Below are positions 8,474 through 16,757 of a stretch of 64,000 nt of DNA, one piece after another (the stretch's first letter is position 1; each line of letters begins with the position of its first letter). A model generated the notes under the pieces. That model saw only the letters and a list, made by a program, of their open reading frames with translations. It searched no databases and was not told where the DNA came from. This DNA is from Candidatus Scalindua sediminis (lineage in GTDB: Bacteria; Planctomycetota; Brocadiia; Brocadiales; Scalinduaceae). The stretch spans positions 62,001 to 126,000 of the forward strand of contig VSDH01000002.1 of NCBI GenBank assembly GCA_008636105.1, read 5' to 3'. The position numbers and the translations under genes were made by a program.

Positions 8474-10513
8474 ATGACTAATCTATTACTGGATTTTATT
8501 GAAAAGATAGACAAGGTTAGTTACAAGTTTCTTAACGGCCGGAATGGACGTAATCTGCCTGAAGTTCTTCCTGATGACCTTTGTTTTGGGAAAACGCTTC
8601 GGGAAATAAAAGGCGAATTATCTTATGATACCGAATTAGCTTCAGCCATTAGAAAGGCCCGATCTCACTTGCTCAAAGAGCAGGATAAGAGTGAAGGTTT
8701 CTGGGTTGGTGAGCTGGAGGGTGATGTTGCATTAACTGCGGAATATATGATGCTAATGCATTTTATAGATCGGGTTGACATAGTAAAACAGAAGAAGGCG
8801 GCTAAATATTTGGTGGAAACGCAGCAAAAGGACGGTGGATGGAACATTTACTACAAAGGTCCGAGTAACTTAAGCGTCTCAGTAAAATGCTATTTTGCCC
8901 TGAAATTAGCAGGTTATTCCAAAGAAAAACCATTTATGAAAAAGGCCAGAGATTGCATTCTAAACATGGGTGGTATAATGGAATCAAACACATTTACAAA
9001 GATATACCTCGCCATTTTTGGGCAATTTGATTGGCAGGGGATACCGGCACTACCAATAGAAGTAATTCTTCTGCCTAATTCGTTTTACTTTAACATTTAT
9101 GAGTTTTCTTATTGGTCAAGGTGCATAGTGGTTCCTCTTGGCATAATAATGGCAATGAAACCAAAACATAGTGTTGGTGGAAACGCAGCATTGGATGAGT
9201 TGTACATAATACCTAGAAACAAGGTTAGTTACCGGATGGCCAGAGATCAAGATAAGTTTTCGTTAAAGAATGTTTTTATTAATATAGATTCAGTCCTCAG
9301 ACGTTATGAAAAGAATCCTTTTAGGCCTTTAAGGAAGCTTGCAATAGAAAAGGCTGAAAAGTGGATTTTGCAGCGTTTAGAGAAATCCGGAGGTTTGGGT
9401 GCGATATGGCCTGCTATGGTCAACTCAGTAATGGCCATGAAATGTCTTGGCTATAGGGACGAACATCCTGATTATAGAAGGGCCTTGCTTGAGATTGAAA
9501 AACTTGAAGTACATGATAAGGAAACATTACATATGCAACCATGTGTATCGCCTGTATGGGATACGCCATGGTCAATCATGGCCCTTTCAGAATCTGGTTT
9601 ATCAAACGATCATCCTGCGCTGATTAAGGCAGGGCAGTGGCTTTTAAAGAGGGAAGTAAGGAGCTTTGGGGATTGGAGTTTAAAGAATCCTGTTGAAGAG
9701 CCAAGCGGATGGTATTTCCAGTTTGCAAATGAATTTTACCCTGATAGTGATGATACTACAGTCGTACTGATGGCGTTACTACTTATTGATTTGCCTGATA
9801 AATACAAAAAAAGAGAAGCGATTCTCAGAGGGTTTAAGTGGCTTTTGGGTATGCAGTGTAGAGACGGAGGTTGGGGCTCTTTTGATCGAGACAACAATAA
9901 AGAGATTCTAAATCGCATACCATTTGTAGATTGGAATGCACTCCTTGACCCAAGCACCGGTGACCTTACTGCACGTGTATTAGATTTAATGGCTGGGCTT
10001 GGATATGATAAAGATTATCCACCTGCGGGAAAGGCTATTGAATTTCTTAAAAAGGAACAGGAAGAAGACGGTTCATGGTTTGGTCGTTGGGGGGTCAATT
10101 ACATATATGGTACGTGGTCAGCATTATCTGGTCTTCATTTAATTAAAGAAGATATGACTCAGGATTATGTTAGAAAAGCAGCATCATGGTTAAAGAGTGT
10201 GCAGAACAGAGATGGTGGTTGGGGAGAGACAATCAAATCCTATTGGAATGAGTCGTTTAAGGCGATTGGGAAGAGTACGGCCTCTCAAACATCATGGGCT
10301 ATATTGGGGCTTTTGAGTACGGATGAAAGGAACTCCGAATCTGTAAAAAATGGCATAAAATTTTTGACAGAGAATCAAAAAGAAGATGGAACCTGGGATG
10401 AAGAAGAATTTACGGGAACAGGGTTTCCAAAGGTATTTTATCTCAGATATCATATGTATAGGAGTTATTTTCCACTTTTAGCATTGAGTAGATATAGAAA
10501 TACAGTTAAATAA
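8474..10513 (+). CDS. shc: Squalene-hopene cyclase
   Basis: The enzyme cyclises squalene to hopene, the first committed step of hopanoid synthesis, as a monotopic membrane protein. The 679-residue sequence has the cyclase catalytic motif DSDDT at residues 424-428; bacterial enzymes usually read DxDDTA and this one has DSDDTT. Repeated QW motifs are visible, including QQKDGGWNIY, QCRDGGWGSF, QEEDGSWFG and QNRDGGWGE. The ATG follows a weak GGTGG site. The genes for the next hopanoid steps, hpnH and hpnG, lie 1-2 kb downstream. The substrate is inferred from the family; an oxidosqualene cyclase is less likely given the linked hopanoid genes. Confidence 0.93.
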   Translation: MTNLLLDFIEKIDKVSYKFLNGRNGRNLPEVLPDDLCFGKTLREIKGELSYDTELASAIRKARSHLLKEQDKSEGFWVGELEGDVALTAEYMMLMHFIDRVDIVKQKKAAKYLVETQQKDGGWNIYYKGPSNLSVSVKCYFALKLAGYSKEKPFMKKARDCILNMGGIMESNTFTKIYLAIFGQFDWQGIPALPIEVILLPNSFYFNIYEFSYWSRCIVVPLGIIMAMKPKHSVGGNAALDELYIIPRNKVSYRMARDQDKFSLKNVFINIDSVLRRYEKNPFRPLRKLAIEKAEKWILQRLEKSGGLGAIWPAMVNSVMAMKCLGYRDEHPDYRRALLEIEKLEVHDKETLHMQPCVSPVWDTPWSIMALSESGLSNDHPALIKAGQWLLKREVRSFGDWSLKNPVEEPSGWYFQFANEFYPDSDDTTVVLMALLLIDLPDKYKKREAILRGFKWLLGMQCRDGGWGSFDRDNNKEILNRIPFVDWNALLDPSTGDLTARVLDLMAGLGYDKDYPPAGKAIEFLKKEQEEDGSWFGRWGVNYIYGTWSALSGLHLIKEDMTQDYVRKAASWLKSVQNRDGGWGETIKSYWNESFKAIGKSTASQTSWAILGLLSTDERNSESVKNGIKFLTENQKEDGTWDEEEFTGTGFPKVFYLRYHMYRSYFPLLALSRYRNTVK

Positions 10514-10826
10514 GATGATAACCCTATCTGTATCGAGTATTGCAATCAATGTCCGTTGGAAAATTGGTTTAAAAAATGTATTTATCATTAGAAATATGGC
10601 TACGCACATATTTCGCTATCCACACCTCTCACTAATAACCTAATCGGATTTAGCTCCGCGATTGAAATTCAGATTACGAATTTGAGAAAGAGAACTGGTA
10701 TTTTCTCAATAACTTATGAGAAGGCTGTGAAAGTTAATGGCCTTCGCTCTTTCTATAAGTAATTGCAATTTATATACATACAGAGGTAAGCCAAACTTCA
10801 GCATTCAATAATTTATCTCAAATAAT
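10514..10826. other. Intergenic spacer with a small hairpin
   Basis: No coding potential was seen. A perfect 8-base stem occurs at 10591-10598 and 10607-10614 (GAAATATG/CATATTTC). It is too AT-rich and lacks a T tract, so it is not called as a terminator. The stronger terminator lies just downstream at 10827. Confidence 0.4.
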
Positions 10827-10863
10827 GGTGTGAGAATACGAACGTTTGATTCACACCTTTTTT
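10827..10863 (+). terminator. Rho-independent terminator upstream of the response regulator
   Basis: GGTGTGA at 10827-10833 pairs perfectly with TCACACC at 10851-10857 and is followed by six T residues at 10858-10863. It would end transcripts from the shc side. It stops only 14 bases before the response-regulator start codon, so its T tract also borders that gene's ribosome site. Confidence 0.65.
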
Positions 10864-10877
10864 AAGGGGATATTTCT

Positions 10878-11309
10878 TTGAGTGAAAAAAAGATTCTACT
10901 TGTTGAGAATGATCCAGATCATGCGGAGTTAATTATTGACGTACTTGAGTTGGGGGATGTCAAGAAAAAGGTCATCCTAATGAAGGATGGGAAGGAAGTC
11001 ATGGACTATTTTCAGAAAACAGATCTTGACGGCGTTGATAATGAGATAAAGACTCAGATTAGTTTAGTTATATTGGACCTTAATTTGCCTAAGATTGACG
11101 GAATGAATGTTCTTAAGTTTATTAAGGAGAACACGAAATATCGTTCGATTCATGTAATCATTCTGTCAACAAGTTCTGATGACAGAACCATTGCAGAAGC
11201 GTATAAAAATGGTGCAAACGGTTTTATTACAAAACGTGTTTCTTACAAAGAGTTCATTAAACAGGTACAAACACTGAAGGAATTCTACAATATTCTGCCT
11301 CAAAGATAA
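10878..11309 (+). CDS. Single-domain response regulator (CheY/Rcp1-like)
   Basis: A 143-residue stand-alone receiver domain. The acidic pair is at residues 11-12 (ND), the phospho-acceptor is Asp67 in LVILDLNLP, the switch Ser/Thr is in IILSTSSDD and the conserved lysine is in GFITKRVS. The longer alpha2-beta3 segment with EVMDYF and DNEIKTQ is typical of Rcp1-type regulators paired with phytochrome-like or hybrid kinases. The start is TTG, chosen because AAGGGGA ends 7 bases upstream and no ATG fits. No kinase gene lies nearby, so its partner is unknown. It has no DNA-binding output domain. Confidence 0.88.
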   Translation: MSEKKILLVENDPDHAELIIDVLELGDVKKKVILMKDGKEVMDYFQKTDLDGVDNEIKTQISLVILDLNLPKIDGMNVLKFIKENTKYRSIHVIILSTSSDDRTIAEAYKNGANGFITKRVSYKEFIKQVQTLKEFYNILPQR

Positions 11310-11394
11310 GATTACCTCATTTTTACAAAAATCTGTGTAATAATTGATATATCAGGTAAAACATTTTCTATTACATTATAAAATTTCAAGTCAT

Positions 11395-12393
11395 TTAGCT
11401 TAGACTCCATCTTGCCATTTCATATACGTCCTTAAAGCTTTTCCCTGTTTCTAAAACGACTGTGGGTTCAAATCCGCAGTGCATCATGCAATTGCGACAG
11501 CGCGGGTCTTTTCCAGTACCGTACCTGTCCCAGTCAGTGGTATCCATAAATTCCTTGAAGGTTTCAAAATATGCATCTGTGATTAGGTAACAAGGGCCCT
11601 TCCAACCAAGATAGTTCCTTGTTGGATTACCCCATGGTGTGCACATTAGGTCTCTTTCACCCTTTAGAAATTTTAGATATATGGGTGTGTTCATGATCTT
11701 GTATTTTTTTGATAGTTCATAAATAAAACTGAATTTTTTGTAAAATTCTTCTTTCAGAATGAAAACGTCGTTTGAGTTGTCTTCAAAACTGAATCCAGGT
11801 GAGACAAGCAAACCATCGATATCCATCTTGGTAAGAAATGCGAACAATTCATCTATCTCTTTTGGATCGGTATCCTTATAGATTGTTGTATTCGTGCATA
11901 CCTTGAAGCCCAGTTGTTTAGCCTTTTTAATGGCGTCCGTTGCCTTCTTAAATACTCCTTTTGCACCAACGATCCTGTCATGAGTTTCTGCCAGTCCATC
12001 CAGGTGGACGTTTATGTTTAAGTATGGACTGGGCTTAAATTTCTTTAATGAATCACCCAGTGTGATTCCGTTTGTACAAAGATAAATATGCCGTTTTTTG
12101 CTTATTAATCCATTTACGATCTTGTCAAGATCCGGGTGCAGGAAAGGTTCTCCCCCGGTGACTGAGATTACGGGTGACCCGCATTCATCTGCTACGTGCA
12201 TACATTCCTCAACACTCATCATTCTATCCATAGTATCCTTAAATTCCCGTATTCTACCACAACCTTCACATGTAAGATTGCAGTTGTGTGTGATTTCGAG
12301 CATCAATACAAGCGGAAATCGCTTAACAGATGAGATTTTATTCTTTATTAAATATTTAGTAAGAGAGTAAGTTTGCTTGAATGAGCTTCTCAT
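11395..12393 (-). CDS. hpnH: Hopanoid radical SAM protein HpnH (adenosylhopane synthase)
   Basis: HpnH joins the 5'-deoxyadenosyl radical to diploptene, giving adenosylhopane, the precursor of side-chain-extended hopanoids such as bacteriohopanetetrol. The 332-residue protein has the radical SAM cluster motif at C38, C42 and C45 (CNLTCEGC), preceded by KRFPLVLMLEITHNC, which is characteristic of HpnH, and VTGGEPFLHPD for SAM binding. A cysteine-rich C-terminal segment (DPRCRNCMMHCGFEPT) resembles the HpnH tail. It is divergent from hpnG, the next enzyme in the pathway. Linkage to shc supports the call. Confidence 0.92.
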   Translation of the reverse strand: MRSSFKQTYSLTKYLIKNKISSVKRFPLVLMLEITHNCNLTCEGCGRIREFKDTMDRMMSVEECMHVADECGSPVISVTGGEPFLHPDLDKIVNGLISKKRHIYLCTNGITLGDSLKKFKPSPYLNINVHLDGLAETHDRIVGAKGVFKKATDAIKKAKQLGFKVCTNTTIYKDTDPKEIDELFAFLTKMDIDGLLVSPGFSFEDNSNDVFILKEEFYKKFSFIYELSKKYKIMNTPIYLKFLKGERDLMCTPWGNPTRNYLGWKGPCYLITDAYFETFKEFMDTTDWDRYGTGKDPRCRNCMMHCGFEPTVVLETGKSFKDVYEMARWSLS

Positions 12394-12427
12394 TATTTAT
12401 TTGCTGTGTGTTTTATTGTGAAATGAT

Positions 12428-12456
12428 TTGACATAAATATTTCGTTATGATAGATT
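12428..12456 (+). promoter_or_regulatory. Predicted sigma-70 promoter for hpnG
   Basis: TTGACA at 12428-12433 is followed after 17 bases by TAGATT at 12451-12456. Transcription from about 12463 gives a leader of about 60 bases to the ATG at 12522. The upstream in-frame ATG at 12447 falls inside this promoter, which argues against it as the true start. Confidence 0.5.
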
Positions 12457-12521
12457 CCCAAATTGGTATTTATGATTTTTTCCAATACTATATATTTGTT
12501 ATTTTACTGTCAAGAGGAAAG

Positions 12522-13304
12522 ATGATAGCGTTTATGTGTGCTTTACAACAGGAAATACGTCCCATAATGGCTCACTTGCATGTTTCAAAAAAGTTTAATA
12601 TGGAAGAAGTGTTGTTTTATCAGGCAGACCTTAATGGTCTACCAGTAACTCTTGTTCAGGCCGGAATTGGTAGAAACAATGCTATTAAGGCGACCAATTA
12701 TTTACTACGGTCTTTGAAGATTAAATTATTAATTTCTTCTGGCATTGCGGGTGGAATAAGGCAGGGAATTAGTGTGGGTGATCTGGTTATAGCAGAAAAC
12801 GTTAGCTATAGTAAACAAAGTGATTTCAAAAGTGGAGAATTACAGTTGGAATCTAATTTTCCCTGTAAAAAAGAAATTGTTCAGTTGGCTAAACAACTAA
12901 GTAGTGACTTGGAACTGAAGCCGCATTGTGGTAATATATTAACGGTGGATAAGGTCATAGGCCAGGCAGGCATAAAAAAGAAGATTGGCGAACAAAACTC
13001 TTTTTTAGCCGTGGATATGGAAAGTGCAGCTGTTGCTGAAGTTGCTTGTGAAAGGGGTATCGGGTTTGCTGCAATACGTTCAATTTCAGATGATATAGAG
13101 GATGATCTGGAGATTGATTATGGTAGCCTAATATCTGATGAGGGAAAAGTCAGAGTTTCAAACTTAGCTTTAAAGGTCTTGAAGGATCCGCGACAATTAG
13201 CCATTTTGAGGCGTCTCAATAGACAAACTAAAATTGCAGTTAAGAAGTTATCTTCTTTCATGCTGCAACTTATTCCCCCCCTTTATGATAAAATATTAAC
13301 CTAG
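12522..13304 (+). CDS. hpnG: Adenosylhopane nucleosidase-like phosphorylase HpnG
   Basis: HpnG removes adenine from adenosylhopane to give ribosylhopane. The protein belongs to the nucleoside phosphorylase / MTA-SAH nucleosidase superfamily. Visible motifs are CALQQEIRPI at the start, VQAGIGRNNAIKAT, ISSGIAGGIRQGISVGDLV and VDMESAAVAEVACERG, the last supplying the ribose-binding Met-Glu. The ATG at 12522 was chosen because GAGGAAAG precedes it and the upstream start at 12447 overlaps the promoter; this gives 260 residues. It is divergent from hpnH. A general MTA/SAH nucleosidase is the main alternative, but the hopanoid context favours HpnG. Confidence 0.85.
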   Translation: MIAFMCALQQEIRPIMAHLHVSKKFNMEEVLFYQADLNGLPVTLVQAGIGRNNAIKATNYLLRSLKIKLLISSGIAGGIRQGISVGDLVIAENVSYSKQSDFKSGELQLESNFPCKKEIVQLAKQLSSDLELKPHCGNILTVDKVIGQAGIKKKIGEQNSFLAVDMESAAVAEVACERGIGFAAIRSISDDIEDDLEIDYGSLISDEGKVRVSNLALKVLKDPRQLAILRRLNRQTKIAVKKLSSFMLQLIPPLYDKILT

Positions 13305-13370
13305 ACTCAAGACGTGGTAAACATATAGGATAGAGTTCCATGGGTTTGTGTATGGATGAATATAAAGCAA

Positions 13371-13438
13371 CCCCTCACCCTTCCCTGCCCGACGAATGGC
13401 AGGCGGGCCTCTCCCACATGGTGAGGGGATATTGTTAG
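13371..13438. repeat. Palindromic element (CCCCTCACC/GGTGAGGGG type)
   Basis: A 68-base element bounded by inverted CCCCTCACC and GGTGAGGGG, with an internal inverted CTGCCCGACG / GGCAGGCGGGC segment. A longer relative at 39282-39396 has the same outer ends and the same internal run plus extra inserted palindromes. A third sits at 53738-53953. It lies just upstream of purE. Confidence 0.8.
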
Positions 13439-13457
13439 CTTCTCTATGGAGGATAAT

Positions 13458-13970
13458 ATGCCAGATAAAAGGATTGGAATTGTAATGGGTAGTGATTCTG
13501 ATTTAAGTACTATGCAAGAGACGCTTGACGTCCTAAATGAATTCGGAGTAAAATATGACGTTGATGTGGTTTCCTGCCATCGATCACCGCATCGCGCATA
13601 TCAGTATGCCATGGGAGCTGAGAAGAAAGGTTATAAGGTTATTATTGGTGGTGCTGGAGGAGCTGCACACCTGGCAGGCATAATAGCGGCGTTGACACCT
13701 ATCCCGGTTATTGGAGTTCCAATGTTAACGCCTGATCTGGGCGGGTTAGATTCTCTTTATTCAACGATACAGATGCCGGGTGGTGTACCAGTTGCTGCGG
13801 TTGGGATAGGAAAAGCAGGAGCGAAGAATGCAGCAGTCCTGGCAATACAAATACTAAGCATTTCAGATAAAAACCTTAAAAAGAAGGTTATTAGTTATAA
13901 AAAAAAGTTAGCAGAAAAAGTAATACAGAAGGATAAGAACGTAAAAAGAAAACTGAAAAGAAGGAGATAG
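13458..13970 (+). CDS. purE: N5-carboxyaminoimidazole ribonucleotide mutase
   Basis: PurE interconverts N5-CAIR and CAIR in purine synthesis. The 170-residue protein has the class I signatures GIVMGSDSDLSTMQ, VVSCHRSPHRAYQYA with the catalytic histidine region, IIGGAGGAAHLAGIIAALT and GVPM. The ATG at 13458 was chosen because GGAGG at 13448-13452 precedes it by 5 bases; the ATG at 13446 overlaps that site. The C-terminus carries a lysine/arginine-rich tail of about 35 residues beyond the core, ending KRKLKRRR, which is unusual. No other purine genes are adjacent. Confidence 0.93.
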   Translation: MPDKRIGIVMGSDSDLSTMQETLDVLNEFGVKYDVDVVSCHRSPHRAYQYAMGAEKKGYKVIIGGAGGAAHLAGIIAALTPIPVIGVPMLTPDLGGLDSLYSTIQMPGGVPVAAVGIGKAGAKNAAVLAIQILSISDKNLKKKVISYKKKLAEKVIQKDKNVKRKLKRRR

Positions 13971-13986
13971 TAGAATTCCCTGTTTT

Positions 13987-14063
13987 CCCCCCACTGCTTT
14001 CTTGCACCGTGGCGGCGAAAGTCGCGGCTCCCGCGGCACGCTGCGAAAGCAAGAAGTGGGGGG
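13987..14063. repeat. GC-rich nested hairpin between purE and mtnA
   Basis: An almost perfect long palindrome with outer arms CCCCCCACT and AAGTGGGGGG, then GCTTTCTTGC and GCAAG as inner arms. Its core matches the hairpin at 55375-55447 except for a 21-base extra block at 14016-14036 right at the loop. That block also resembles a module at 39352-39372. The element could fold in mRNA between two same-strand genes. Confidence 0.85.
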
Positions 14064-14113
14064 ATTAAGGGGAGGTGCTTCTCTAAGTTGCCAATATATT
14101 AAAGGAGGCTTTT

Positions 14114-15169
14114 GTGCCGGTACCAACTATAGAATGGGTTGGTGGAATTGATGGAAGGGTAAAGATGGTAGACCAGACTCTATTGCCCAATGAATTGAAG
14201 TATGTTTTCTGTGATGATATAGAAGGCATTAATAACGCAATAAAGATACTAATGGTTAGAGGGGCACCAGCAATAGGTATAGCTGCCGCAATGGGTACTG
14301 TATTGGGTATCAGGAAAAAAAATTCTGGAAATTTTGAAGATTTCTTCAAAGAACTGAAAAAAGTTACTGCATATTTGGGTTCTTCCAGGCCTACTGCCGT
14401 AAACCTATTCTGGGGGCTGAAGCGTATGGAAGATACCGCTTTAAGGAATAAAGACAAACCAATATCAGATATAAAAAACATCCTTTTTAATGAAGCAAAA
14501 ACAATTCTTGAAGAAGATAAGGACATATGCCGCAAGATAGGTGAAAATGGGAAAACACTCTTACAGGACGGTAGTTGTGTATTAACTCATTGTAATGCAG
14601 GAGGATTAGCTACAGCTGATTATGGGACAGCATTAGCCGTAATCTTTGCAGCGGTGGAAAATGGAAAGAATATTCGAGTATATGCAGATGAAACCCGTCC
14701 ATTACTCCAGGGTGCCAGACTCACAACGTGGGAACTTAAGAATGCCGGTATTGATGTTACATTAATATGTGATAATATGGCTGCTCATGCAATGAAGCAA
14801 AAAAAGGTTGATTGCGTAGTTGTTGGCGCTGATAGGATAGCCGCTAATGGTGATGCCGCAAATAAAATAGGCACTTATAATCTTTCGATAATTGCAAAGG
14901 AACACAATATCCCATTTTATGTTGCAGCTCCAGTTTCGACTTTTGACTTAAGCATAAGCACCGGTGATGATATTCCTATAGAGGAAAGGAATTCTGAGGA
15001 AATCACTCATATTATGGGTAACAAGATTGCGCCGGATGATATAAAAGTATTTAATCCAGCATTTGACGTTACACCTGCAAAGAACATAACAGCTATTATT
15101 ACAGAAAAAGGTGTAATTAATAATCCCGATGCGAAAAAAATCAGAGACGTAATTGGGAATAAACAATAA
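14114..15169 (+). CDS. mtnA: S-methyl-5-thioribose-1-phosphate isomerase
   Basis: MtnA converts methylthioribose-1-phosphate to methylthioribulose-1-phosphate in methionine salvage. The 351-residue length is standard for this eIF2B-like family. Visible signatures are GAPAIGIAAAMG, the catalytic-cysteine motif LTHCNAGGLAT, YADETRPLLQGARLT and GADRIAANGDAANKIGTY with the catalytic Asp. The start is GTG at 14114, preceded by a strong AAAGGAGG at 14101-14108. The next gene's ribosome site overlaps the mtnA stop, so the two are one transcript. Ribose-1,5-bisphosphate isomerase activity is a less likely alternative. Confidence 0.93.
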   Translation: MPVPTIEWVGGIDGRVKMVDQTLLPNELKYVFCDDIEGINNAIKILMVRGAPAIGIAAAMGTVLGIRKKNSGNFEDFFKELKKVTAYLGSSRPTAVNLFWGLKRMEDTALRNKDKPISDIKNILFNEAKTILEEDKDICRKIGENGKTLLQDGSCVLTHCNAGGLATADYGTALAVIFAAVENGKNIRVYADETRPLLQGARLTTWELKNAGIDVTLICDNMAAHAMKQKKVDCVVVGADRIAANGDAANKIGTYNLSIIAKEHNIPFYVAAPVSTFDLSISTGDDIPIEERNSEEITHIMGNKIAPDDIKVFNPAFDVTPAKNITAIITEKGVINNPDAKKIRDVIGNKQ

Positions 15170-15179
15170 GGAGGACATC

Positions 15180-15485
15180 GTGACATCTTTTAAATATTTC
15201 ATTTGTGTGAGTGTGATTATGTTTTTTACAACATTAACCCTTTTAGGATGCGGGTCGCAAGGTACAACAACAACATTTGGATGGACTCCTATTGATAGTA
15301 TGCCAGACAGTATAACTAGTCCTGAAAAGCTTACTAGCGAACTTGATGAATTATTACAAACTAAAGATGAAAAAAGGATAAAACTGTTGCAGGAAAAAGA
15401 GCAGGAGAAGAAAGAAAAGGAAGGTAAACCTGCCGGGAAAAAGGTGGAAGAAGCAAAGAGTGTAGAATCCAAGGAAGTAAGATAA
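15180..15485 (+). CDS. Small lipoprotein with charged C-terminus
   Basis: A 101-residue exported protein of unknown role. Residues 1-24 form a lipoprotein signal peptide ending in the lipobox TLLGC. The mature part is short and becomes a lysine/glutamate-rich coiled-coil-like tail (LLQEKEQEKKEKEGK). The start is GTG at 15180; AAGGAGG at 15168-15174 gives ideal spacing, whereas the upstream ATG would sit inside mtnA. The ribosome site overlaps the mtnA stop codon, indicating translational coupling. No domain was recognised. Confidence 0.75.
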   Translation: MTSFKYFICVSVIMFFTTLTLLGCGSQGTTTTFGWTPIDSMPDSITSPEKLTSELDELLQTKDEKRIKLLQEKEQEKKEKEGKPAGKKVEEAKSVESKEVR

Positions 15486-15759
15486 GAGACTGCTGTAAAA
15501 CTTTAAAAGTTTTTATACTATTACCACCGGTTTTATTCTCACAAATTGTTATCTACCTGGTTAACATTCTATTCATATCTATTATGTAGCGGAAAACCTT
15601 TAGGTTTCCATATAAGAACCATGAAAACCCTCAGCATCCAACAACCCTGAGCAAAGATAAATCGATTGGCAAAGAAATAATCAAGTATTAAATTCGCTAT
15701 TTATTATAATAATATAAAAACACGTTAGCCTTATGTCGACAGCCTCTTAGCTGTCTGTC

Positions 15760-16656
15760 TTATGTTGACAGTCTCAAACCCCGTTCTTTTGCATATTGAT
15801 AAACCTCATCAAATTCTTCATGAGTTATGTGTCTGTTTATCTCAGGATAATTATGAGCCTTAAATGTTGGCCTGTATTGTTCCATAACATTTACGTACGT
15901 GTTATTTGAAATTTCATCTGCAAGGAAATCTATTATTTCTATACTTCCTGCAATATTATTTGGCATTACCAGATGACGGACCAGGAGCCCTTGAGTTGCC
16001 AGGCCATCCTTGATCTTCAGATCTCCAACCTGTCTATGCATTTCTATTAAGGCTGCCTTCATTACTTCGGGATAATCCTGCGCGGAAGAATATTTTTTCG
16101 AGGAAACAGGGTTCATATATTTGGCATCTGGCATATAGATGTCAATTGTTCCTTCCAGAAGTTGCAATGATTCGACTGATTCGTAGCCTCCACAATTGTA
16201 TACGGTAGGTATCTTAAGGCCCCTTACCCGTGCGGCATAAACAGATTCTAATATGTGTGGTACTACGTGTGTTGGTGTGACAAAATTTATATTGCTGCAT
16301 CCTTGTCTTTGTAATTGTAACATCATGTTTACCAGGTCGTCTATTTCTACCTCGTCTCCGTACAGAAGTTGACTGATGTCATAATTTTGACAAAAAACAC
16401 AACCTAAATTACATCCTGTAAAGAATATTGTCCCGGACCCACCATGGCCCACCAATACAGACTCCTCACCAAAATGCGGACTTGCTGATGAAACAACAGC
16501 CTTTGCACCTATGCCGCAAAATCCCTTTTCTTCATTCAAACGATTAACTTTGCACATCCTTGGACACAGTATGCAAGACTCCATTATTTTATATGCAGAC
16601 ACAATCGTTTCTTTAACCATTTCATTACTTAAATCGTGGTTTGACAGTTTAGTCAT
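15760..16656 (-). CDS. PflX-like radical SAM protein
   Basis: A radical SAM protein related to pyruvate-formate-lyase activating enzymes (PflX/COG1313 type). It has an N-terminal cysteine motif CILCPRMCKVNR and CGIG, then the SAM cluster motif GCNLGCVFCQNYDIS. Further segments, FVTPTHVVPHI and YMPDAKY, are typical of this subgroup. The target protein is unknown and no glycyl radical enzyme lies nearby. The ATG at 16656 was chosen (298 residues) because the longer GTG start at 16728 would overlap the trpD promoter. Start confidence is moderate, as no strong ribosome site precedes either. Confidence 0.85.
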   Translation of the reverse strand: MTKLSNHDLSNEMVKETIVSAYKIMESCILCPRMCKVNRLNEEKGFCGIGAKAVVSSASPHFGEESVLVGHGGSGTIFFTGCNLGCVFCQNYDISQLLYGDEVEIDDLVNMMLQLQRQGCSNINFVTPTHVVPHILESVYAARVRGLKIPTVYNCGGYESVESLQLLEGTIDIYMPDAKYMNPVSSKKYSSAQDYPEVMKAALIEMHRQVGDLKIKDGLATQGLLVRHLVMPNNIAGSIEIIDFLADEISNNTYVNVMEQYRPTFKAHNYPEINRHITHEEFDEVYQYAKERGLRLST

Positions 16657-16721
16657 GATAATCCATTTTAAATCAATATTTGAGTTTGTCAATATAGGGG
16701 AATATATGTTAATCCTACTTC

Positions 16722-16750
16722 TTGACACTTTAGCTTGTTTTTGCCATAAT
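16722..16750 (+). promoter_or_regulatory. Promoter abutting the trpD start codon
   Basis: TTGACA at 16722-16727 and CATAAT at 16745-16750 are spaced by 17 bases. The -10 box ends only 7 bases before the trpD ATG at 16758. Transcription would therefore start at or within a base or two of the start codon, predicting a leaderless mRNA. No ribosome site is seen before the ATG, which agrees. Confidence 0.6.
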
Positions 16751-16757
16751 CACATTT

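Noticed and set aside
11460-11480. GGGTTCAAATCC motif resembling a tRNA T-loop
   Set aside because: It lies within the hpnH coding sequence and no acceptor or anticodon stems surround it.
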